A DNA stretch of 64,000 nt, taken from contig NZ_JAENHO010000010.1 of the NCBI RefSeq assembly GCF_016785085.1, positions 310,001 to 374,000 of the forward strand, written 5' to 3'. The notes beneath the pieces were generated by a model that was not told the DNA's origin, did not search any database, and worked only from the letters and a program-made list of their open reading frames with translations. The position numbers and the translations under genes were made by a program. This DNA comes from Paractinoplanes lichenicola (GTDB lineage Bacteria; Actinomycetota; Actinomycetes; Mycobacteriales; Micromonosporaceae). Shown piece by piece: positions 17,967 through 26,144 of the stretch; the stretch's first letter is position 1; every line of letters begins with the position of its first letter.

Positions 17967-18135
17967 GCGCCCTGCTCGCCAGGCCCCGCTCCTGAAACAC
18001 CGGGCCGCGCCCTGCTCGCAAGGCCCCGCGGCCGGCTCCCCAACCCCGCGCCCTGCTCGCCGGGCTCCGCTCCTAGACACCGGGCCGCGCCCTGCCCACC
18101 AGGCCCCGCGGCCCGCTCTCCAGCCCCGCGCCCGA
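17967..18135. repeat. Intergenic tandem repeat, four about 40-bp units in A-B-A-B order
   Basis: GCGCCCTG recurs at 17967, 18007, 18048, 18087 and 18128. Units 1 and 3 continue with a CGCTCCT..ACACCGGGCC type sequence and units 2 and 4 with GCGGCC..GCTC, so the true period is about 80 bp, present twice. It fills the convergent gap between the AraC gene and the membrane-protein gene. No gene or clear terminator is seen in it. Confidence 0.6.
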
Positions 18136-19431
18136 TCAGCGGCGGCCCGCGTGGGACGCCTTCGCGGCTCGCAGCAGCTCCGGGCTGTGCGGCAGGGCCG
18201 CCAGCAGGACAGAGAGCGCGACGAACCCGGCGCCCACCAGCCACAACAACAAATATGCGGGCTGGCCGATCCACTCCCACAGCTGCGGACCGGCGGCCGA
18301 CGGCCAAAGATCGCGCGACGACGCGACCGCCGAGATCGACGCCGGCATCGGCAGCAGCCACAGCAGCACGCCCACGCCGAACGGCAACACCACAGCCAGC
18401 CGGGCCGGGTGATCGGGCCGGCCCGTGCGGCGGCTCGCCCAGCCGAACACCAGAAACGCACCCACCGCGGCGGCCAGGCCACCGATCGCGCCGCCGGCCC
18501 ACGCCCCGGCCGGCATGGTCCGTTCGACGGTCACCGACACCGACGGCTCCTGATCGAAGGAGGCCGGGTTCAGGTCCAAAGTCAGCGCCAGGCCGTCACG
18601 GGCGGCCCGGAAGCTGACCCACGGGTAGCAGACTTCAGCGCCGCAGCCGTCCACTTCGGTGCGGGTCGGGGCGCGCACTGCCCACCCGGCCGCGGCCAGC
18701 CGGGCGCCGGCGTGAGTGGCCAGCCTGTCCAGGTCGGCATCGCCGGGCAGCCCGCCCGAGCCACCCGCCGTCGCCGGCCGGTATTCGCCGCCCCGGCCCA
18801 GCAGCAGGTCGTCGGCGTCCGCCCAGCGCAGTTCACGCCCCTCGAACGCGAACGGCGAAGAAAGCGCCGGCTCGACCGGCCCCACATCGGACTCGGGCGC
18901 GACATCGGCCAGCAGCGCCCGCGTCTCCGCCGCGCTGGGCAGCGGGGCCGCGCTCCACCAGCCCACCCAGGAGCCGGCCGCCGCACCGAGAACGCCCGCG
19001 ACCACAGTCGCCAACACCGCCCACCCCACCACCGTGCGGCTCGCAGGCCGCCCGAGCCGGGTCCGCAGGCCATGAACGATCAGGTTCGCAATTTCCCGTA
19101 CGGACGGGCGGCGCCCTTCGGCCAGCATCGGCTCGAGCAGCTCCTCGCCGTGACGCCGCCGATAGTCCTTCGGATACGCGACAAGCAGCCACCCGGACGC
19201 CATCGGGCCACCGGCACCGCCGGGGATCATCGGCGAGACCGGCCGTCCGTTCCCGGCGCCCGGGACCAGGCCGTTCCCAGAGTCCCCCGTCAGCCCGTCC
19301 CCCGCGTCCGCCATCAGGCCGTCCCCCGCGTCCGGCGTCAGCGGGTTTCCCGCGTTTGGCACGAGTCCGTCCCCCACGTCCGGCACACGGCCGTCCCCCG
19401 CCGGCGTCAGCCCGTTCCCCGCGTCCGGCAT
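18136..19431 (-). CDS. Membrane protein with N-terminal octapeptide repeats, coupled to PadR
   Basis: 431 residues; ATG 19431 overlaps the PadR stop (TGATG), so translation is coupled. Residues 1-66 are about eight degenerate copies of [DNG]-A-G-[DN]-G-L-x-P. Next comes a conserved head found in PadR-linked actinobacterial membrane proteins (YPKDYRRRHGEELLEPMLAEG), and then four or more transmembrane helices flanking an extracytoplasmic segment with two Cys. An internal ATG after the repeats is an alternative start. PadR neighbours of this type often sense the membrane state or export drugs; the function here is unknown. Confidence 0.75.
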   Translation of the reverse strand: MPDAGNGLTPAGDGRVPDVGDGLVPNAGNPLTPDAGDGLMADAGDGLTGDSGNGLVPGAGNGRPVSPMIPGGAGGPMASGWLLVAYPKDYRRRHGEELLEPMLAEGRRPSVREIANLIVHGLRTRLGRPASRTVVGWAVLATVVAGVLGAAAGSWVGWWSAAPLPSAAETRALLADVAPESDVGPVEPALSSPFAFEGRELRWADADDLLLGRGGEYRPATAGGSGGLPGDADLDRLATHAGARLAAAGWAVRAPTRTEVDGCGAEVCYPWVSFRAARDGLALTLDLNPASFDQEPSVSVTVERTMPAGAWAGGAIGGLAAAVGAFLVFGWASRRTGRPDHPARLAVVLPFGVGVLLWLLPMPASISAVASSRDLWPSAAGPQLWEWIGQPAYLLLWLVGAGFVALSVLLAALPHSPELLRAAKASHAGRR

Positions 19432-19760
19432 CAGGCCACCCCCGGCCGCAGGGTGCCGAGCCGCTGTTCGGCCGCGGTGGCGAGTTCGCGCAGCCGCACG
19501 GTCTCGGCCCGCAGCGCGGAGAGCCCGTCGGCGGTGAGCCGGAAGTAGCGGCGCCCCCGCCCGTCGACCAGTTCCTCGCGGTCAAGCACGACGAGCCCCT
19601 CGGCGGTGAGCCGTTCCAGCGCCGTGTAGAGCGTGCCGGTCAGCAGCTTGACCCGCCCGCCGGACACCGCCCCGACCTCCTGGATGATCCCGTAACCGTG
19701 CCGCGGCCCCTCGGCCAGCGCGGTCAGGATGAGAAAGGTCGGCTCCCGCATCGCTTTCAT
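19431..19760 (-). CDS. PadR-family transcriptional regulator
   Basis: 109 residues from ATG 19760 (ATG 19751 is possible). Typical winged helix of PadR: TFLILTALAEGPRHGYGIIQEV, then KLLTGTLYTALERLTAEGLV and the wing DGRGRRYFRLTADG. It directly precedes and overlaps its partner membrane-protein gene. A 10-bp palindrome lies 19 bp upstream of the start and is a likely autoregulatory operator. Confidence 0.92.
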   Translation of the reverse strand: MKAMREPTFLILTALAEGPRHGYGIIQEVGAVSGGRVKLLTGTLYTALERLTAEGLVVLDREELVDGRGRRYFRLTADGLSALRAETVRLRELATAAEQRLGTLRPGVA

Positions 19761-19778
19761 GACGCAGGAGCATAGGTA

Positions 19779-19788
19779 ATTGATCAAT
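19779..19788. promoter_or_regulatory. Palindromic operator candidate ATTGATCAAT
   Basis: A perfect AT-rich palindrome in a GC-rich context, between the TetR stop and the PadR start. It is well placed to block PadR transcription. Confidence 0.45.
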
Positions 19789-20358
19789 CTATGGCAAGAA
19801 CAGCAGATCGAGCTGGGCGTCCAACGCGGTCAGGGCCTGATCCGGGGTCATCTGGCCGCCCAGCAGATAGACGCCCAGGCCCTCCATCAGCGCGAGCAAC
19901 GCCCCGGCCGAGGCCACCCCGTGCGGGTCGGGCAGCAGCCCGGCGACGAACTCGACCAGCTGCCCGGTGCCCGGTCGCAAGCCGGCGCCGGCCTCCGGGC
20001 GTACGGCGGCGTAAGCCAGGAAGGCCAGCGCCACCCGGCCGTCGTCGCGGGCCGTGCCCGAGAGCGGCAGCAGGGCCGCGATCATGGTGCGCAGCAGGAG
20101 CCGGGGTGGCGGGTTCTCGCCCAGGCCGGCCACCGCCGTACGGATCCGGGTCTCGGTGCGGTCCATGACGGCGGCCAGGGCGAACGCCATCATCTCGTCC
20201 TTGGTGTGGAAATAATGCTGCACCATCCCCACCGACACACCCGCCGCCGCGGCCACGTGGCGCAGGCTCACGGCCTCCAGCCCCTGGTCGGCGGCCACCT
20301 TCATGAGCGCGTCGGCGATCAGGCGGCGGCGGGCGTCGTGGTCGACGATCTTCGGCAT
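19789..20358 (-). CDS. TetR-family transcriptional regulator
   Basis: 189 residues from ATG 20358 (MPKIVDHDARRRLIADALMKV). The HTH is VSLRHVAAAAGVSVGMVQHYFHTKDEM, followed by a C-terminal ligand-binding helical domain of the TetR_C_6-like type. It starts 11 bases after the PH-like membrane-protein gene and is therefore probably co-transcribed with it and the PEP-utilising enzyme. Likely a repressor of that operon; ligand unknown. Confidence 0.92.
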   Translation of the reverse strand: MPKIVDHDARRRLIADALMKVAADQGLEAVSLRHVAAAAGVSVGMVQHYFHTKDEMMAFALAAVMDRTETRIRTAVAGLGENPPPRLLLRTMIAALLPLSGTARDDGRVALAFLAYAAVRPEAGAGLRPGTGQLVEFVAGLLPDPHGVASAGALLALMEGLGVYLLGGQMTPDQALTALDAQLDLLFLP

Positions 20359-20368
20359 GGGCGGCGGC

Positions 20369-20977
20369 TCAGGCGGCGACGGCGTCGAGGTGCGTACGGG
20401 CGGCGCGGACCAGACCGTCGGCGTCATCGGCGTACAGGCGCAGTTCGGACACCGGCTCCCCCGGGCCGCGCGGCACGTCGAAGGCCAGGGGGCGGCGCAG
20501 GCGGACGTCGATGCTGGTCTGGCTTCCGACCACGATGTGCAACGCTCCGTCCTCGAACTGCACCGCGCGGCTCGACGGCATCGAACGATAGCGCTTGCCG
20601 ATCGACTCGATGTCGGACCATGGCACGGTCAGCTCGATGCCAGGGCCCATCCGCACCCGCAGCCCGTCGCCGAGCAGCAGGTGCGGGTGCCGGATCAGGC
20701 CGCCGAGGAAGCCGAGCATCCACAGCAGCCCCCACACGCTGATGGCCAGCATGATCCAGCGGGCCGGCCTCCACGGGACGACATGCTTGATGATCAGGTC
20801 GAGCACCGGAATCTCCACGATCGACAGCACGAGGAAGACACCCAGGATCGGCTTGACCACCCCGAGATACCCGTACGCCTGACCACCGTGCAACTCGACC
20901 GGCCGGCGCGTGACCCACAGCGCCAGATTGCGCCAGGTCGCCGCCTCGGCCGCCACGGCGCGACGAAGAACGCTCAT
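20369..20977 (-). CDS. Membrane protein with PH-like cytoplasmic domain
   Basis: 202 residues. Two transmembrane helices (YGYLGVVKPILGVFLVLSIVEI and WIMLAISVWGLLWMLGFLGGL) are followed by a beta-rich domain (LLGDGLRVRMGPGIELTVPWSDIESIGKR) resembling bacterial PH domains. ATG 20977 overlaps the stop of the upstream enzyme gene (ATGA). Function unknown. Confidence 0.75.
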   Translation of the reverse strand: MSVLRRAVAAEAATWRNLALWVTRRPVELHGGQAYGYLGVVKPILGVFLVLSIVEIPVLDLIIKHVVPWRPARWIMLAISVWGLLWMLGFLGGLIRHPHLLLGDGLRVRMGPGIELTVPWSDIESIGKRYRSMPSSRAVQFEDGALHIVVGSQTSIDVRLRRPLAFDVPRGPGEPVSELRLYADDADGLVRAARTHLDAVAA

Positions 20978-23601
20978 CGTGATCCTCCCTGAACAGTGAC
21001 CGTGCCGGCGGCCGCATCAACCGTGACGATCTGACCCGTACGCAGGTGCCGGGTGGCCCCGGGCACGCAGATGACGGCGGGTATGCCGTACTCCCGGGCC
21101 ACCGTGGGTCCGTGCGCCATCACCGCGCCGGTCTCGGTGACAAGCGCGGCCGCCGTGAGGAACAGTGGCGTCCACCCCGGATCGGTCGTCGCCGTGACCA
21201 GCACTTCGCCGGGTTCGAGCCGAGCAGTGGCCGGATCGTGCACGACGCGTACGGGCCCGGTGGCCCGCCCGGCCGACGCGCCGACCCCCTTGAGCGCGCC
21301 AGGATCCGCGGGCGCCTCGATGACCGCTTCGACGTCAGTGCCGTCGGAGAAAAGCGCCACCGGTACGGATCGGCGCCGGCACTCCCGCTCGTACCAGGCA
21401 CGCCGCTCCGCCACGACCTCCCGCAGCCCGCCCACACCCGCGTCTGCCCTGCTCAGCGCGTCGTCGGCTTCGTCCAGCGTCAGGAACATGATGTCGTCGG
21501 CGCTCGCCAGCACCCCGGCCGCCGCCAGATCGGCCCCGGCCGCGAGCAGGTGCCGCCGGAGCTCGGCGAGCCGATAGAGCCCCGCGAACTTCCCCGCCTC
21601 CCGCAGACCGGCCAGCCGCCGCGCCCGCCCGAGCAGAAAAATCGCAACCCTTCCCCGTACGGGTCTCCGCCGCCGAGCCCGCACGCCAAGCTCACGCAAA
21701 GTCGCCTCGGCTTGCTCGGCGGCGCGCGCAAAACGCACATCCGGCGCCTGCTCAGGATCGGAAACGCGCATCAAGGTGGCCAACGCCGCCCGGACCGGCG
21801 CCGGATCCTCCGACCACCGCGGCACCCCCAGGTCGACCTCAGCCGCCGCCCGATGCCCGTACACGCGCAGAAACTCAGTCAGATCGGCGTCGTCGGCACT
21901 GGTAGCCGCCCGAGCGACCGCCCACAACGCAAGGTCCATCTCGATAGTCACGTTGTGCGGCATCCCGGCCAGCACCGCATGAATCTCCCCCGGCCGCGCC
22001 ACCTCCCCCAACAGCCGCGGCGGCAAGGCACTGGCCAACATCCCCGCCACAATCGGCCAAATGATCGCGTCGGCGCCGCCACCCCGCTCATCGTGCTCGC
22101 GCACCAACGCCAGCCGCTCACCCACACTCAGCTCGCGCCCATCATCCGCCGACTGCCGACGAATCCGCTCAACCTCCGCCTGCAAACGAACACGAGCCCT
22201 GTCGGGATCAACCAACGCCCCCACCACACCCCGAACAGCCCGCCCCACCGCCGGCACCCTCCGCCCCGACCGCCCGTCCCCACCCTTCCGCGCGCTCCCG
22301 CCCGCCCGCACACTTTCGCCCAACTGCGCGACGTCGCTCGACTGCGCGATGTTGCTCGACTGCGCGATGTTGCCCAACTGCGCAGCTTCGCTCGTGGGAG
22401 TGCGCTCGCTTGATTGCGCGGTATTGCTCGACTGCGCACCGCCGCCCGCCCGCGCACTGCCGACCGACTGCACGGAGTTGCTCGTATGCGCGCCCCCGCC
22501 CGACCCCGCACCCTCGGCCGCCCGCGCACTTTGGATTGGCTGCGCGGAGTTGCTCGATTGTGCGCGTCTGCGCGACCGCCGGCGTTGGGGGGCGAAGCGT
22601 GGATCGTTCAGGACGTGGCGCATGACGGCCTGGGCGCGCGGGCCGAAGTCGACGGCCATGAGGGGGATCAGGCGGCGGCGGGCGATCGGGTCGCGAACGA
22701 GGTCGCTCATGTCGCCGTAGAGGCGGCCGCCGATGTCGGTGATCTCGACTTTCAGGCCGAGTGGCGCCAGCATGGCCCGGATCAGGTCTTTCAGCGTGGC
22801 CATGCCCATCGGGGTGACCGGCTGCAGCATGCCCTGCACATGACCGAACTCCAGGTAGACGCGCGGCGGCCCCTCGGTCTGCGGCGGCTGCGCGAAGAGC
22901 GTCGTGATCGGCCGGGACTGCAGGATCCACAGCTGGCCGTCCTTGTCGATCGCCCACTCGACGTCCTGCGGCGCCCCGAACAGGGCCTCCAACCGCTCGC
23001 CGACCTGCCGCAACGGGTCGTTGCCGTCGAGCACTCGCCGGTCGACGTCGGTCGTCCCGCCGACCACCGCCTCGGCGCCGGCCCCGGATTCGACGAGCAT
23101 CTCGGCGCGGTTGCCGGTGACCGGGTTCGCGGTGAACAGCACCCCGGCCGTCTCCACCGCAACCATCCGCTGCACGACAACACCCATCTCAACCCCGGGG
23201 TCTCCAACCTCCGCGGGTGCCGCACGCTCCCCGACGACCGTGGAACGCGAATCGCTCACCGCATAAGCCGTTGCCCGGGCGTTGCCGGCGGAGGCGCGGC
23301 ACCTTTCGATCGCGGCGAGCAGCTCCTCGGGGCCGTGGACGTCGAGGACGGTGTCGAACATTCCGGCGTAGCTGGCGTCGGGGGCGTCCTCGACGGCCGC
23401 GCTCGAGCGCACCGCCACCGGGCCGGCGCCCAGTTCCTCGTACGCGGAAAGGATCTGGGAACGGTCGAGCGGCCCGGCCGTCACGCAGAACCCGGTGGGC
23501 ACCCGCTCCGCCGCCCGTAGCAGGGCTCCCAGGTTGACGGCTTTGCCCCCGGCCTGCGCCAGCATGTCGGCGGTGACGTCCCGCAGATCGACGATCGTCA
23601 T
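20974..23601 (-). CDS. PEP-utilising phosphotransferase, rifampicin phosphotransferase-like
   Basis: 875 residues. The N-terminal ATP-grasp domain (GGKAVNLGALLRAAERVPTGFCV, PVAVRSSAAVEDAPDASYAGMFD, WILQSRPIT) resembles that of PEP synthase and rifampicin phosphotransferase. The C-terminal swivelling domain carries the phosphohistidine site TGAVMAHGPTVAREYGIPAV. Length and domain order match Rph (about 865 residues), where ATP beta-phosphate goes to the drug. Residues about 340-445 are a low-complexity Ala/Gln/Ser insertion in the substrate-binding middle domain, so rifampicin may not be the substrate. ATG 23601; a good promoter lies just upstream. Confidence 0.82.
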   Translation of the reverse strand: MTIVDLRDVTADMLAQAGGKAVNLGALLRAAERVPTGFCVTAGPLDRSQILSAYEELGAGPVAVRSSAAVEDAPDASYAGMFDTVLDVHGPEELLAAIERCRASAGNARATAYAVSDSRSTVVGERAAPAEVGDPGVEMGVVVQRMVAVETAGVLFTANPVTGNRAEMLVESGAGAEAVVGGTTDVDRRVLDGNDPLRQVGERLEALFGAPQDVEWAIDKDGQLWILQSRPITTLFAQPPQTEGPPRVYLEFGHVQGMLQPVTPMGMATLKDLIRAMLAPLGLKVEITDIGGRLYGDMSDLVRDPIARRRLIPLMAVDFGPRAQAVMRHVLNDPRFAPQRRRSRRRAQSSNSAQPIQSARAAEGAGSGGGAHTSNSVQSVGSARAGGGAQSSNTAQSSERTPTSEAAQLGNIAQSSNIAQSSDVAQLGESVRAGGSARKGGDGRSGRRVPAVGRAVRGVVGALVDPDRARVRLQAEVERIRRQSADDGRELSVGERLALVREHDERGGGADAIIWPIVAGMLASALPPRLLGEVARPGEIHAVLAGMPHNVTIEMDLALWAVARAATSADDADLTEFLRVYGHRAAAEVDLGVPRWSEDPAPVRAALATLMRVSDPEQAPDVRFARAAEQAEATLRELGVRARRRRPVRGRVAIFLLGRARRLAGLREAGKFAGLYRLAELRRHLLAAGADLAAAGVLASADDIMFLTLDEADDALSRADAGVGGLREVVAERRAWYERECRRRSVPVALFSDGTDVEAVIEAPADPGALKGVGASAGRATGPVRVVHDPATARLEPGEVLVTATTDPGWTPLFLTAAALVTETGAVMAHGPTVAREYGIPAVICVPGATRHLRTGQIVTVDAAAGTVTVQGGSR
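22265..22595 (-). repeat. Low-complexity coding insertion (AQSSNI-type 18-bp repeats)
   Basis: The middle of the PEP-utilising enzyme is interrupted by imperfect 18-bp units encoding AQSSNI, AQLGNI, AQSSDV and variants, plus Gly/Ala-rich blocks. The segment remains in frame. It is unlike the well-conserved flanks and probably forms a disordered loop. Confidence 0.7.
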
Positions 23602-23618
23602 CGGCCCTCTCCGTTTCG

Positions 23619-23664
23619 CAATACGACTGCATTGCAAAGGTAGCCATTTTCCAATACGACCGCA
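23619..23664 (-). promoter_or_regulatory. Promoter and paired direct repeats upstream of the PEP-utilising enzyme
   Basis: On the minus strand TTGCGG and TACCTT are separated by 17 bp. CAATACGACTGCA (23619-23631) and CAATACGACCGCA (23652-23664) are direct repeats 33 bp apart, about three helical turns. One overlaps the -35 and the other sits downstream of the -10, as expected for a repressor. No rifampicin-associated element was recognised. Confidence 0.55.
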
Positions 23665-23733
23665 ACGTAAAATCATCGTCCCAATTCGTGACAGAGCCGG
23701 AACCACGGACGAGTCCGGATCGTCTGAACGGAC

Positions 23734-24621
23734 ATGACTCGTCTCCGCGGCACCCTGATCGCCGCCGCCGTTCCCCTGTTCCTGCTCGCTGCCTGCGCGC
23801 AGCCCGGCACCACGGCCGGCGCGCCCGGCTCCGACGCGCCCGAGAGCGCCTCCGCCTCCCCCCAGAGCGGTGACGACCTCGTGGCCCGGGTGGAGTCCTT
23901 CGGCGGTTTCGTCCCGCCGGACAGAACCGTCGGCGCCCTGCCGGCGCTCAGCGTCTACGCCGACGGCCGAGTGATCACCGAGGGCCCGGTCCCGGCGATC
24001 TATCCCGGCCCCGCCCTGCCCAACCTGCAGGTTCTGACGCTCTCCGCCGAGCAGGTCCAGCAGATCGTCAAGGAGGCCGCGGCCGCCGGGGTCAAGCCCG
24101 GCACCGACTTCGGCCAGCCCAACGTCGCCGACGCCCCGACCACCCGGGTCACCGTCAAGACCGACCAGGGCGTGCAGTCGGTCAACGTGGTCGCGCTCAA
24201 CGAGGCCCAGGCCAAGGACCCGATGCTCACCGCCGCGCAGCAGACGGCCCGGTCGACGCTGGCCGCCTACGTCAAGAAGCTGCAGGATCTCTCCTCGGGC
24301 GACGGCTACACGGCCTCGAAGCCGTACGAGCCGACGTCGCTGGCCGTGCTGGCCCGCCCGTGGACCAAGCAGAGCGGCGGCGAGCCCGCGCAGGCCGACG
24401 CCGCCTGGACCGGCCCGGCGCTGCCTGGTGACTATCTCAACCCCGCCATCAAGATCGGCTGTGTCGTGGTGACCGGCGCCGACCTCGACAAGGTGATGAC
24501 CGCGGCCAAGAAGGCCAACCAGATGACCCCGTGGACCGCCGACGGGCAGAAATATCTGATCAACTTCCGGCCGCTGCTGCCCGACGAGAAGGGCTGCGCG
24601 GAGTTCAAGGGGAACCGATGA
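23734..24621 (+). CDS. Lipoprotein of unknown function
   Basis: 295 residues. Lipobox LLAAC in MTRLRGTLIAAAVPLFLLAAC, then a Ser/Pro/Ala-rich linker (residues 22-50) and a globular domain with two later Cys (IGCVVV, KGCAEF). Conserved-looking but not a family I can name. Divergent from the PEP-utilising enzyme, 132 bp away. It may share the regulatory region, which would hint at a role at the cell surface in the same response. Confidence 0.82.
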   Translation: MTRLRGTLIAAAVPLFLLAACAQPGTTAGAPGSDAPESASASPQSGDDLVARVESFGGFVPPDRTVGALPALSVYADGRVITEGPVPAIYPGPALPNLQVLTLSAEQVQQIVKEAAAAGVKPGTDFGQPNVADAPTTRVTVKTDQGVQSVNVVALNEAQAKDPMLTAAQQTARSTLAAYVKKLQDLSSGDGYTASKPYEPTSLAVLARPWTKQSGGEPAQADAAWTGPALPGDYLNPAIKIGCVVVTGADLDKVMTAAKKANQMTPWTADGQKYLINFRPLLPDEKGCAEFKGNR

Positions 24622-24684
24622 CTCCTCTCGGAGAGCCGTTCGATTCCGGCCGCGACGCGGTCGCGGGGGACGACGGGATCGATC

Positions 24685-24719
24685 GCGGGCCGGAACGGGC
24701 CGAGTCCGTTCCGGCCCGC
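24685..24719 (+). terminator. Hairpin after the lipoprotein gene
   Basis: Perfect 14-bp stem GCGGGCCGGAACGG / CCGTTCCGGCCCGC with a 7-nt loop. No T-run follows. The rest of 24622-24905 shows no supportable gene. Confidence 0.6.
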
Positions 24720-24905
24720 CAGGGCTGCCGCCCCGCCCAGACCGCCCCACGCGAGCCCCGACGTTGAAAGATCACCGGGCCGTGACGGGGGCCTGCTCGC
24801 GAACCACCCGGTCGATGCACCGGTCGGGCACCAGCCACAGCAACGCCCCGGCGCTGTCACAAATCGCGCCCCGAGACGGTCTTCTCGTGCGGGAGAGGAG
24901 CCACC

Positions 24906-25094
24906 ATGTCCGTCATCACCAAGACCCACGCGCTCACCGTGATCCGCCGCGCCTACGGGCCCGACTACGCCGAATCCGTACGGGAGAAGCTGCCCGACCG
25001 CCTCGACCTCGAGGACCCGGCCGACACCAAGATCCTGTACGACCTGGGCCTGACACCCGACCGTCTGATCAGCGCGCTCGGCGGCGAATACTGA
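24906..25094 (+). CDS. Small conserved hypothetical protein
   Basis: 62 residues, preceded by GGGAGAGGAG. An acidic, helical small protein (MSVITKTHALTVIRRAYGPD ... LISALGGEY) without Cys, membrane helices or signal. The strong ribosome site and normal codon use support a real gene. No function can be given. Confidence 0.75.
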   Translation: MSVITKTHALTVIRRAYGPDYAESVREKLPDRLDLEDPADTKILYDLGLTPDRLISALGGEY

Positions 25095-25267
25095 CGGCTG
25101 TCACACCGGCCGCCGCCACCCGGTCACACAGGCATGGCTGACATCGGGCCCCGCACTGTGCCGCCCGGCCCGCCCGCGATCACGGCCGACGACCGCTCGG
25201 CCGGGGCCTTCGGTGGGCACCAGCATTGAGGACGAGAGGTGACCTGAATCGGGCCTAGGGTGAGCGC

Positions 25268-25639
25268 ATGGACATGAAAATCGAGCTGATTCCCGTGCCG
25301 GTGACCGATGTGGACCGGGCCAAGGCGTTCTACGAGAAGGTGGGCTTCCACGCCGATCACGATCATCGCGTGCAGGAGGGGTTGCGGTTCGTGCAGCTGA
25401 CCCCGCCCGGCTCGGCGTGCTCGATCGTGATCGGCGACGGCATCACCGAGAAGGCCCCGGGCACGCAGGAGATCCAGTGCGTCGTGGCCGACGCCGAGGC
25501 CGCGCGGGCCCGGCTGACCGAGGCCGGCATCGAGGCCAGCGACGTCGACAAGCAGCCCTGGGGCAATTTCGTCTACTTCCGTGACCCCGACGGCAACAGC
25601 TGGTCGCTGCAGGCCATCGAGGCGCGCCCGAACGGCTGA
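25268..25639 (+). CDS. Glyoxalase/VOC superfamily protein
   Basis: 123 residues. Single VOC fold: IPVPVTDVDRAKAFYEKVGF at the N-terminus and FVYFRDPDGNSWSLQ at the C-terminus. Of the metal ligands, a C-terminal Glu-type ligand is replaced by Ser/Gln in this region, so binding rather than metal catalysis is possible. Resistance or dioxygenase roles occur in the family; none can be assigned. Confidence 0.9.
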   Translation: MDMKIELIPVPVTDVDRAKAFYEKVGFHADHDHRVQEGLRFVQLTPPGSACSIVIGDGITEKAPGTQEIQCVVADAEAARARLTEAGIEASDVDKQPWGNFVYFRDPDGNSWSLQAIEARPNG

Positions 25640-25739
25640 CCTGGCCGGATTCAGTCGGCATCTGGCAATCGATCCCCTTCTGGGCCACCGGCCGGCGCTT
25701 CTACGCTTTCCACCTCACACGCTCGCATTGGTGGAAAGC

Positions 25740-26144
25740 ATGCTTCGCTACGTCATACCGGTGGTCATCGCACTGGTCTTCATCGCCGTCAACAGCCTGA
25801 TCCCCGAGCCGCACCGCCGCACGTTCAACGCGCTTCTCATCGCGGGCGCGGGTGGCACCTACATCAGTGGCGGCTCGTTCGGTCTCGGGGAGCTGGCATT
25901 CTCCGCCGTCATGCTCGCGGTCGCCTACTTCGGGCTGCGCTCCTGGACCTTCATCGGCATCGGCTGGCTCCTGCACACGGCGTGGGACATCCTGCACCAC
26001 CGGCGCGGCGCTCCCCTGATCCCGTCGCTGCACGACTCCTCGTTCGGCTGCGCCATCTGCGACCCGGTGATCGCCATCTGGTGCTTCACGGGCGGTCGCT
26101 CGATCTTTATGAAGAGCAAGCCGAAAGAGCAGGTCAGGGCGTGA
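25740..26144 (+). CDS. DUF6010-like integral membrane protein
   Basis: 134 residues from ATG 25740 (an in-frame GTG at 25731 is possible). Four predicted membrane helices. The motif WDILHHRRGAPLIPSLHDSS followed by CAICDPVIAIW is distinctive and resembles the DUF6010 family. The conserved His/Asp/Cys cluster suggests metal or haem contact in the membrane (inference). Overlaps the convergent XRE gene by 11 bp. Confidence 0.75.
   Translation: MLRYVIPVVIALVFIAVNSLIPEPHRRTFNALLIAGAGGTYISGGSFGLGELAFSAVMLAVAYFGLRSWTFIGIGWLLHTAWDILHHRRGAPLIPSLHDSSFGCAICDPVIAIWCFTGGRSIFMKSKPKEQVRA

Noticed and set aside
23602..23733. Rifampicin-associated element upstream of the Rph-like gene
   Set aside because: I looked for a GC-rich inverted repeat of that type and found only AT-richer direct repeats.
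24531..24838. Short ORFs between the lipoprotein and the 62-residue gene
   Set aside because: No ribosome site and low-complexity Arg/Pro translations; the region contains a strong hairpin instead.
25133..25228. 31-codon ORF (MADIGPRTVPPGPP...)
   Set aside because: No clear Shine-Dalgarno sequence or recognisable similarity; too short to support.
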